NCBI RefSeq assembly: GCF_000717025.1
Contig: NZ_JNXG01000003.1
Coordinates: forward strand, 434,001 to 498,000
Direction of reading: 5' to 3'
Source of the DNA: Streptomyces atroolivaceus
GTDB lineage: Bacteria; Actinomycetota; Actinomycetes; Streptomycetales; Streptomycetaceae
DNA: 64,000 bases
Shown here: positions 26,261 through 33,151 of the stretch, in pieces
How positions within the stretch are numbered: position 1 is the stretch's first letter
How the letters are laid out: each line of letters starts with the position of its first letter
Position numbers and translations under genes: made by a program
Notes under the pieces: generated by a model
The model's database searches: none
What the model was told of the DNA's origin: nothing
What the model saw: only the letters and a program-made list of their open reading frames with translations

Positions 26261-27421
26261 TCAGGCTGTGTCGAAGACGCTGTCGCGCGCCTGTGCGAGG
26301 GCGGTCCGCAACGCGCCGGTCAGTATCGGATCGCCCTCGATGTCGCTGATGCGGAGCAGCGGCCTCGGCAGCGCCAGACCGGTCATCTCGGCCTCGACCC
26401 GCTCGCGGAGCTCCTCCCCGCCGGCCTGGGCCACGAGTCCGGAGAGGACGACCAGTTCGGGATCGATCACGGCGACCACGGAGGCGAGGCCGACGGCCAG
26501 TCTGCGCGCGACCTCGGCGCGGACGGCTTCGTCGGCGAGGGCATCCGGCAGGGACCTGCCTCCGGCCAGGTCGCGGACGGCGGGGCAGGAGACCTGGCTC
26601 TGGAAGCCGCCGCCCGCGTCGGGGCCCGCCCAGTCGGCCGCGCCGCCGCGGGCGAGCGGGGCGCCGGGCAGCGGCATGTAGCCGATCTCCCCGGCGCCTC
26701 CCGTGGCGCCGCGCAGGAGGGTGCCGCCCAGCACGATCGCGGCGCCCACGCCCTCGTCGAGCCAGACGAGCACGAAGTGGTCGTGGTCCTGGGCCACGCC
26801 CTCGTACTGTTCCGCCACGGCCGCGAGATTCACGTCGTTCTCGATGACGACCGGTCTGCCGACCACCTCGGCGAGGTCGGCGAGCAGGGTGCGGGAGTGC
26901 CAGCCGGGCAGATGGGGCGCGTAGCGCAGCTGTCCGGTGTGCGGGTCGATCGCGCCCGGTGTTCCCACCACCACGCCGTCGAGGTCGTCGTGTCCGAGAC
27001 CGGTCGGACGCAGAGCGCCGTCCACGGCCTCGGCGACGAGCTGCGCGGTGCGGTGGCGTACGTCCTCCGCGACGGCGTCGGCCTCCACGCGGCAGGAGCC
27101 GACCACGGTGCCGGTGATGTCGGCGACCACGGCGTCTATGCCGGTGGGGCCGACGGAGAGCGCCGCGACGTGGGCGGCGGCCGGGTTGATCTCGTAGAGC
27201 ACGGCATTGGGCCCGGGACGCCCGCTCTGGCTGCCTGTCGAGCGCACCAGGCCCGCGTCCTCCAGCCTCGCCAGGAGCTGGGAGGCGGTGGGCTTGGAGA
27301 GCCCGGTCAGCTCGCCGATGCGCGTGCGGGTGAGGGGCCCCTGGCTCACCAGGAGATCGAGCGCCGCCCGGTCGTTCATGGCGCGCAGAACGCGGGGGGT
27401 ACCGGGTGTGGTTCCGGCCAT
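26261..27421 (-). CDS. csnR: ROK-family transcriptional repressor of the csn operon
   Basis: 386 residues. Winged helix at about 20-62 (LTRTRIGELTGLSKPTASQL), then a ROK sugar-kinase-like domain (VVGTPGAIDPHTGQL, VIENDVNLAAVAEQY, LGGTLLRGATGGAGEIGYMPL). The usual ROK zinc motif CxCGxxGC is missing: the corresponding stretch holds only one Cys (QVSCPAV). Such proteins release DNA when they bind the sugar ligand. CsnR of S. lividans/coelicolor represses csn and chitosanase genes. A 15-bp dyad lies 20 bases before this start (27442-27456). Start ATG 27421 is set by the domain; the longer frame would run through the operator. Confidence 0.88.
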   Translation of the reverse strand: MAGTTPGTPRVLRAMNDRAALDLLVSQGPLTRTRIGELTGLSKPTASQLLARLEDAGLVRSTGSQSGRPGPNAVLYEINPAAAHVAALSVGPTGIDAVVADITGTVVGSCRVEADAVAEDVRHRTAQLVAEAVDGALRPTGLGHDDLDGVVVGTPGAIDPHTGQLRYAPHLPGWHSRTLLADLAEVVGRPVVIENDVNLAAVAEQYEGVAQDHDHFVLVWLDEGVGAAIVLGGTLLRGATGGAGEIGYMPLPGAPLARGGAADWAGPDAGGGFQSQVSCPAVRDLAGGRSLPDALADEAVRAEVARRLAVGLASVVAVIDPELVVLSGLVAQAGGEELRERVEAEMTGLALPRPLLRISDIEGDPILTGALRTALAQARDSVFDTA

Positions 27422-27441
27422 GAGCGACGCCCGCCTTCTGT

Positions 27442-27456
27442 TAGTAAACTTTCCTA
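27442..27456 (-). promoter_or_regulatory. Probable CsnR (ROK) operator
   Basis: TAGTAAACTTTCCTA, an imperfect dyad (half-sites TAGTAAA and TAGGAAA around a central C, one mismatch), 20 bases before csnR. It is strikingly AT-rich for this genome and resembles the GGAAAGTTTACTAAC-type sites bound by ROK repressors of this group. Its position implies autoregulation of csnR and, if read-through occurs, of the whole operon. The promoter itself is not clear. Confidence 0.65.
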
Positions 27457-27501
27457 TCGATGAGAGGAAGGTAGGACGGTGTGACGGAGCCGTCAATGGG
27501 A

Positions 27502-27542
27502 AGCGCCCCCGAGGCAACCAAAGCGTTACCTGCGGGGGCGCT
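27502..27542 (-). terminator. Terminator after the mscS-family gene
   Basis: Arms AGCGCCCCCG (27502-27511) and CGGGGGCGCT (27533-27542), extended inside by AGG/CCT, 12 bases after the channel gene stop. It insulates the csn operon from read-through. Confidence 0.75.
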
Positions 27543-27554
27543 GTGCGCGACCGG

Positions 27555-28619
27555 TCACTTGGACAGGTTCGGCGGCGGTATCGGGGTCGCCGCCAGCGAC
27601 TGCGGTGACGTCGCCGACGCGTACGCCGAGGGGGCAGCCATGGCCGCCGTCGGGTCGGCGGTGGACTCCCCGTCGGTCTGGAGGGGGAGGGGGCCGATCA
27701 TCCGGATGCCGGCCGCGTCGAGGGCCTGCTTGATCCGCCAGCGCAGCTCGCGCTCGACGCCCAGCGACTTGCCGGGCATGGTCTTCGCGGTGACCCGTAC
27801 GGTCATGGAGTCGAGCAGCACCGCGTCGAGGCCGAGGATCTCCACCGGGCCCCACAGCCGCTCCGACCAGGGCTCTTCCTTGGTCATGGTCTCGCCGGCC
27901 TCGGCGATCGTCTTGCGGACCAGGTCGAGGTCCTCCGTCGGGCGGACCGTGACGTCGACCCCGGCCGTGGACCAGCCCTGACTGAGGTTGCCGATCCGCT
28001 TCACCTCACCGTTGCGGACGTACCAGATCTCGCCGTTGTCGCCGCGCAGTTTGGTGACCCGCAGACCGACCTCGATGACCTCGCCGGAGGCGACACCCGC
28101 GTCGACCGTGTCACCGACGCCGTACTGGTCCTCGAGGATCATGAAGACGCCGGAGAGGAAGTCGGTGACGAGGTTGCGCGCGCCGAAGCCCAGCGCCACA
28201 CCGGCGACCCCGGCGGACGCCAGCAGCGGAGCCAGGTTGATCTGGAAGGCTCCCAGGATCATCAGGGCCGCGGTGCCGAGGATGAGGAACGAGGTGACCG
28301 AGCGGAGCACGGAACCGATGGCCTCGGAGCGCTGGCGGCGGCGTTCCGCGTTGACCAGCAGGCCGCCGAGGGCAGTGCCCTCCACCGCCTGGGCGCTGCG
28401 GTTCATCCGGTCGATGAGGTTGGTCAGGGCACGCCGGATCAGGTAGCGCAGCACGATCGCGATGGCGGCGATGAGGATGATGCGAAGCCCGGTGTTCAGC
28501 CAGGTGGACCAGTTCTCCTCGACCCAGCCTGCGGCGTTCCCGGCCCGCTCGGCGGCTTCGTCCAGCGAGCCCGCGGCACCGGGTGACGGAGTCGCGGTCA
28601 AGAGGGCGGACAGGGACAC
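27555..28619 (-). CDS. MscS-family mechanosensitive ion channel
   Basis: 354 residues. Three membrane segments: about 45-66 (TGLRIILIAAIAIVLRYLI), a second near 110-130 (FLILGTAALMILGAF), and the pore-lining Ala/Gly helix LASAGVAGVALGFGARNLV followed by TDFLSGVFMILEDQYGVGD, the hallmark of MscS. A beta domain (GEVIEVGLRVTKLRGDNGEI) and a cytosolic alpha/beta domain follow; the last 50 residues are Pro/Ala-rich and disordered. It opens under membrane tension to release solutes in osmotic downshock. GTG at 28619 chosen for GGAGG eight bases upstream; an upstream extension in the same frame has no membrane logic. Confidence 0.9.
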   Translation of the reverse strand: MSLSALLTATPSPGAAGSLDEAAERAGNAAGWVEENWSTWLNTGLRIILIAAIAIVLRYLIRRALTNLIDRMNRSAQAVEGTALGGLLVNAERRRQRSEAIGSVLRSVTSFLILGTAALMILGAFQINLAPLLASAGVAGVALGFGARNLVTDFLSGVFMILEDQYGVGDTVDAGVASGEVIEVGLRVTKLRGDNGEIWYVRNGEVKRIGNLSQGWSTAGVDVTVRPTEDLDLVRKTIAEAGETMTKEEPWSERLWGPVEILGLDAVLLDSMTVRVTAKTMPGKSLGVERELRWRIKQALDAAGIRMIGPLPLQTDGESTADPTAAMAAPSAYASATSPQSLAATPIPPPNLSK

Positions 28620-28937
28620 GACGGGGACCTCCAGGTGGGGCGACGGCAGACCAACCACAGTAACGAAGCGGGGGGAGTGGTTCGTTGCCGTCGATGAGGG
28701 AGAGACACGTCTCACCAAGGGGCGCGGGGGGTGTGGCCGATCCCACAGGGCCCCCGGCCGGCCCGCGGAAGCACCTGTTCCGGTGCGTGGGGGCCGTGCG
28801 GGCCCTCGCGTGGTGAGAAAAATCCTTCCGGCCCGTTACCCGCACGTGGTGGCGCTCGGACCAGGCATGAGGAGAGACTGAGATCGGATCGTCCCGGCGC
28901 GAGCCACGCGTCGCCGGCGTACAAGGAGGCATCCACC
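28620..28937. other. 318-base divergent intergenic region, mscS-like / HNH gene
   Basis: Holds the promoters of two divergent genes. A small hairpin GCACC / GGTGC lies near 28785, and the HNH gene has a strong AAGGAGG at 28923-28929. I see no unambiguous -10/-35 pair, operator or RNA gene. Rightward open frames covering it lack codon bias. Confidence 0.4.
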
Positions 28938-29474
28938 GTGCCGCACGTCCTGGTTCTCAACGCTTCGTACGAGCCGCTCGGCGTCGTACCTCTCCGCCGC
29001 GCGCTCGTCCTCGTCCTCGAGAACAAGGCCATCTGCCTCGAGGAGTCCGGCGCCTTCATGCACAGTGCCACCCGTGCCGTGCCGGCGCCCAGCGTCGTCC
29101 GCCTCAAGCGGTTCGTACGGGTCCCCTACCGAGGGCCCGTCCCGCTCACCCGCCGGGCACTCTTCGCGAGGGACGGCGGTCGCTGCATGTACTGCGGGGC
29201 CGCCGCGACCAGCGTCGACCACGTCATCCCGCGCAGCCGCGGCGGGCGGCACGCCTGGGACAACGTGGTGGCGGCATGCCGCCGCTGCAACCACGTCAAG
29301 GCGGACCGCCATCTGCCCGAGCTGGGGTGGCGGCTGCGGCACGAGCCGGCGCCGCCCAGCGGTCTCGCCTGGCGGATCATCGGAACCGGACACCGGGATC
29401 CGCGCTGGCTGCCCTACTTGCAGCCGTTCGGCGCGGACGACGTGATGGCCCGGATCGACGGCGTCTCCGCCTGA
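28938..29474 (+). CDS. HNH endonuclease-domain protein
   Basis: 178 residues. N-terminal PHVLVLNASYEPLGVVPLRRA, then the HNH nuclease core: CMYCG...CRRC zinc Cys pairs around SVDHVIPRSRGGRHAWDNVV, with catalytic His in DHV and Asn in WDNVV, and NHVKADR at the end. This is the stand-alone HNH type common as one chromosomal copy in Streptomyces; its DNA target and role are unknown. No intein, restriction or phage context is nearby. GTG start at 28938 is fixed by AAGGAGG eight bases upstream. It converges on the GH84 gene with a 30-base gap. Confidence 0.88.
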   Translation: MPHVLVLNASYEPLGVVPLRRALVLVLENKAICLEESGAFMHSATRAVPAPSVVRLKRFVRVPYRGPVPLTRRALFARDGGRCMYCGAAATSVDHVIPRSRGGRHAWDNVVAACRRCNHVKADRHLPELGWRLRHEPAPPSGLAWRIIGTGHRDPRWLPYLQPFGADDVMARIDGVSA

Positions 29475-29504
29475 GGAACCGGGCCTTCCGCGTTCTCCGG
29501 GCCC

Positions 29505-32500
29505 TCAGGGGGCCTCCTGGTCCCCTCCGGCGACGGCGTAGGCCTCGACCGACCAGAGCGAGTAGCCGTACTGCGTGGCGCGGCCGTCGCCCTGGACCCG
29601 GATGAACCGGGTGTCCTTCGCGTCCATCCGGACCGACTCGCGCCCGCCCCGGCCCTCGCGCACGGTGGCCGCCGTGCGCCAGGTACGGCCGTCCGACGAG
29701 ACCTGCACGCGGTAGCGGGAGGCGTAGGCGTCCTGCCACCGCAGCACGACCTGGCCCAGGCGGACCGGTCCGGGCAGCTCGGCCTGCCACCAGGCGCCGT
29801 CCTCCACGGGTGAGGACCAGCGGGTCTCCGGGTCGCCGTCGGAGGCCGCCGCCGCCGGGAAGTCGGGGGTCTCGTCGCCGGACGAGGACGCCTCGGCGGT
29901 ACGCGCCAGATCGGGGCCCGCCGTGCGTGGGAACGCACGTACGGTCAGCGTGCTCTCCTCGCCCTCGAAGCGCAGCGGTACCTCGTACTCACCGGCCGGG
30001 GTGCCGTCCGGCACGGTGATGTCCACGGGGACGTCGGTGCGGGAGCCTCGCGTCACCGTCGTCTGCTCCGGCAGGGTCACCTCGATGCCCTTGGGCGCCT
30101 TCGCGGTGAGCGTCCCCTTCACCTTGCCGGGGCGCCCTCCGGCCAGCCGGGCCTCGATCCGCTGCGGACCGCCGCCGATCACGGCGTCCGTCCGGTCCCG
30201 GACGAGCGCGAGCCGGGCCGCCGGCTCGTCACCGAACCACGGGACGAGCGCCCGCACGTCAGGGGTCTCCGAGGTCGGGGGCGTGCCCGGGATGCCCGGG
30301 GCCGGGGGGCTCACGAGGACCGGGCGGGCGGACGGGTCGGTGACCCGCAGCGCGTCCACCCGCAGTCCCTTCACCGCCGTCTGTGTCCAGCCCTCCGCGG
30401 ACAGGGGGCCGAGGCGGCGCCATCCCTCGCCCGGGACGTGGGCCTCCAGCACCGAGGCCGCTGACCCGTCACCCGGCCGGGTCAGCGTGGTGACGGCCTC
30501 CAGCGGGCGGGCGCGGTCGAGCCGGAGCGTGTGGCTGTGCGCGTCCCGGCTCACCGTCCCCGCGTCGCGGTCCGTGCCGTTCCAGGCGCCGGCCTCCTCA
30601 ACGACCCGGTCGAGGAACGGGTCCAGGACACCCTCGCCGACCGTCGCCGTGCTCGACCCGATCTTCTTGCGCAGCGACTCGAGGGCCAGCTGCGCCTTCC
30701 ACGCCGCCGCCCCGTCGCCGCGTTCCTGCGCCCGCAGCAGGTCGACGGCGAGCTCGCCCGCCTCGCCGTACCGGGCCAGCTGCCCGGTCCACGGCCGCAC
30801 CTCGTCCTGGAGCCGGCCGCTCGCGGTCGCCTTCAGCTTCTCCGGGGCCTGCCGCATCACACCGAAGGCGGCGCGCAGCTCACGTGCCGCCTTGTCGCGG
30901 ACCGCCGCGTCCTGCGTGTCCGCGGCCGCGCGTGACGTCCAGAACGCGGTCAGCAGCGGCCGGAGGTACGCGGACTCGTCCCCGCCCAGCAGCGAGGTGG
31001 CGCTGTTGCCCGCCAGGGCCCCCAGGGCAGACCGGGCGGCCGGGTCGCCGTCCGCCAGGTCGTCCATCGCCGCCTGCCAGGACTCCTGCGGCCGGTAGCC
31101 CTTCGGGTTCCAGGCGAAGTCCGCTGCCGTGAACAGCGGGATCCTGGACGCCGAGGGCTGCTCCATGGCGTTGGCGAGCAGCGCCGCCGACCCGCCTGCC
31201 ACCGCGGGGTCGCGGCCGGTGTACGGGCCGAGGAAGATGCGGTCCTGCGCGTAGTCGTTGACCGGGTAGTTGTCCATGGTGACCAGCGGGCGGCGGAAGG
31301 CCGCCCGCGCGCCGGCCAGCTCGCGCCCGGTGATCGTCTTCGGTACGACCCCGACGCCGGTCCAGGCCACCTGCACACGGTCGTCCAGCTCCGCGGCGAG
31401 CGCCGTGCGGTAGTCGGTGGCGCCGTCCTGGTAGAACTCGGTCGGCATCACCGACAGGGGCTCCGCCTCCGGATGCCGGTCCGCGAGGTGCCGGGCGAGC
31501 GCGCTCGCGACCCGGGCCTGCGCCCTGGCCGCCGCCTCCGGTCCGCTGCCGAACGTCTCCGCGTCGAGGTCGCAGTGCCACTCGCTGTAGCTGACGTCCT
31601 GGAACTGCAGCTGGAAGGCCCGCACCCCCAGTGCCCACATCGCGTCGGTCTTCCGGGTCAGTGCGCGCACGTCCTCGTCGGAAGCCATGCACATGGCCTG
31701 CCCGGGCGAGACGGCCCAGCCGAGGGTCACGTGCTCGGCCCGCGCCTTCTCCGCCAGTGCACGGAAGTCCGCGCGCTCGCCGGCGGGGTAGGGCTCGCGC
31801 CAGCGGGCCTGCCGGTAGGGGTCGTCGCCGGCCGCGTAGAGGTAGCGGTTCTGCTTCGTACGCCCCATGAAGCCGAGCTGGGCGAGCCGCTCCTCGCGGG
31901 TCCACGGCTGCCCGTAGAAGCCCTCGGCCGTCCCGCGCACGGCGGTTCCCGGCCAGTCGCGGACGACCACCCCGGCGACGGTGCCGCTCCCGACGAGCTG
32001 GCGCAGGGTCTGGACCCCGTGGAACAGGCCGTCCTCACCGACGCCGTCCAGGGCGACCGTGGGACGGTCCTCGACCCGGCCCACGCCGACGCGGTAGCCC
32101 CCGGACGGCAGGTCGGCGCGCTCAGGTGCCCGCAGGGCCCGCAGCGCCCGGCCCGCGTCGGTGCCGCCGAGCCTGATCACCGGTCCCCTGCCGGGCAGGG
32201 CCTCGTGCACCGTGCGTACACCCGCGTCGCGCAGGAGTGCCCTGAGCGACTCCACGGCGTACGGATCGGCCTCCGGTCCGGCGAGGAGGGTGACCTCGGT
32301 CCCCAGGGCGACGGCCTGTCCGGACGCCTTGATGGACTGCGGCCGGGGCCAGACGTCGGGCAGCCGCGCGTCACCGGCGCGGTCCGGCGTGGTCGCGGCG
32401 GGACCGGGGGGTGTGACGGGGGCCGCGACGGCGGCCGGAACGAACGGGCCGAGCAGCCCGCCGATCACAGCGACGGCAACGGCTGTCGCATGCCTCCTGC

Positions 32501-32513
32501 GCCCGAGCTGCAC
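29505..32513 (-). CDS. Secreted GH84 beta-N-acetylglucosaminidase-domain protein
   Basis: 1002 residues. Sec signal peptide at the N-terminus (HATAVAVAVIGGLLGPFVPA, then AVAAP). A GH20b/NAGidase N-domain at about 60-180 (LPDVWPRPQSIKASGQAV) leads to the GH84 barrel (GTAEGFYGQPWTREER). Then come helical and linker regions, an NPCBM/alpha-galactosidase-like segment, and a C-terminal F5/8 type C (discoidin) carbohydrate-binding domain (ETRWSSPVEDGAWWQAEL). The catalytic Asp-Asp pair of GH84 is Gln-Asp here (FQLQFQDVSYSEWHCD). Family enzymes remove GlcNAc from glycans or O-GlcNAc proteins. GTG 32513 has AAGGAG six bases upstream; a longer frame is open but unlikely. Confidence 0.88.
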   Translation of the reverse strand: MQLGRRRHATAVAVAVIGGLLGPFVPAAVAAPVTPPGPAATTPDRAGDARLPDVWPRPQSIKASGQAVALGTEVTLLAGPEADPYAVESLRALLRDAGVRTVHEALPGRGPVIRLGGTDAGRALRALRAPERADLPSGGYRVGVGRVEDRPTVALDGVGEDGLFHGVQTLRQLVGSGTVAGVVVRDWPGTAVRGTAEGFYGQPWTREERLAQLGFMGRTKQNRYLYAAGDDPYRQARWREPYPAGERADFRALAEKARAEHVTLGWAVSPGQAMCMASDEDVRALTRKTDAMWALGVRAFQLQFQDVSYSEWHCDLDAETFGSGPEAAARAQARVASALARHLADRHPEAEPLSVMPTEFYQDGATDYRTALAAELDDRVQVAWTGVGVVPKTITGRELAGARAAFRRPLVTMDNYPVNDYAQDRIFLGPYTGRDPAVAGGSAALLANAMEQPSASRIPLFTAADFAWNPKGYRPQESWQAAMDDLADGDPAARSALGALAGNSATSLLGGDESAYLRPLLTAFWTSRAAADTQDAAVRDKAARELRAAFGVMRQAPEKLKATASGRLQDEVRPWTGQLARYGEAGELAVDLLRAQERGDGAAAWKAQLALESLRKKIGSSTATVGEGVLDPFLDRVVEEAGAWNGTDRDAGTVSRDAHSHTLRLDRARPLEAVTTLTRPGDGSAASVLEAHVPGEGWRRLGPLSAEGWTQTAVKGLRVDALRVTDPSARPVLVSPPAPGIPGTPPTSETPDVRALVPWFGDEPAARLALVRDRTDAVIGGGPQRIEARLAGGRPGKVKGTLTAKAPKGIEVTLPEQTTVTRGSRTDVPVDITVPDGTPAGEYEVPLRFEGEESTLTVRAFPRTAGPDLARTAEASSSGDETPDFPAAAASDGDPETRWSSPVEDGAWWQAELPGPVRLGQVVLRWQDAYASRYRVQVSSDGRTWRTAATVREGRGGRESVRMDAKDTRFIRVQGDGRATQYGYSLWSVEAYAVAGGDQEAP

Positions 32514-32818
32514 GCCGTACTCCTTCGTCTGACCTCGCCCCGGCAGTGACGTCCGAGCCCACCACCCGGGGGCGGGGGTGTCAATGCGCGTGGCCGTTTC
32601 GCCGGAAATGCCCGGTGTGTTGTGAGGCGTGGCGCGTGGGTGTTCGGGGAAGACTCGACGAGTGGCCGAAAACAGCCCATACCCGGCATGCGGGGGAACG
32701 AAGTGTGACCCACGGCACGTTGGGCTCGTTGTCATAACGCCTATGTCACTTCCACGCCTGCTACCGCGCCCGCTGGGTAGGCCTGCTGTGTCCTGTTGTC
32801 CACGGCCAGGAGGCCGAC
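32514..32818. other. 305-base divergent intergenic region, GH84 / malQ operon
   Basis: Carries promoters for the leftward GH84 gene and the rightward repeat-protein/malQ genes. An AT-richer stretch around 32730-32755 (TTGTCATAACGCC) is the best candidate for a promoter of the rightward genes, but no confident -10/-35 pair can be assigned. No DasR-type palindrome was seen. Confidence 0.35.
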
Positions 32819-33151
32819 ATGCCCGCTTCCGCGCAGCTTCTGCTCTCCGCCCTCTCCAAACAGGTGCCGAGCCCCACGGGCCCCGATCCGCTGGCAGGCG
32901 AGAAGTCCCCGACCCTCACCACCCCTCCGATGATCAGTGAGCTGCCGCTCGCCGACGTCTCCCATCTGATCGGCGACCCCGCGTTCGCCGACAGTGCGCC
33001 GCTCCTCAGCGAGCCGCCGCTCACCAGCGAGCCTCCGCTCGCCGACGCCACACCTCTCACGAGCGAGCCACCGCTCGCCGCCGTCGCCCCTCTGACCAGC
33101 GAGCCGACAGCACCCGGCACCGCAGGGGGCATGGAGTCCCCAGGAGTCTGA
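32819..33151 (+). CDS. Small repeat protein directly upstream of malQ
   Basis: 110 residues. Begins MPASAQLLLSALSKQ and then has Pro/Ser-rich repeats of the form LTSEPPLADATP (four to five degenerate copies between about 58 and 97). No signal peptide, no Cys, no known fold; probably disordered. Support for coding: AGGAGG five bases before the ATG, GC-rich third positions, and a stop (TGA) abutting the malQ ATG, which suggests translational coupling. It could be a leader that sets malQ translation. A long frame on the other strand covers the same DNA but lacks context. Not recognised as a family. Confidence 0.55.
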   Translation: MPASAQLLLSALSKQVPSPTGPDPLAGEKSPTLTTPPMISELPLADVSHLIGDPAFADSAPLLSEPPLTSEPPLADATPLTSEPPLAAVAPLTSEPTAPGTAGGMESPGV

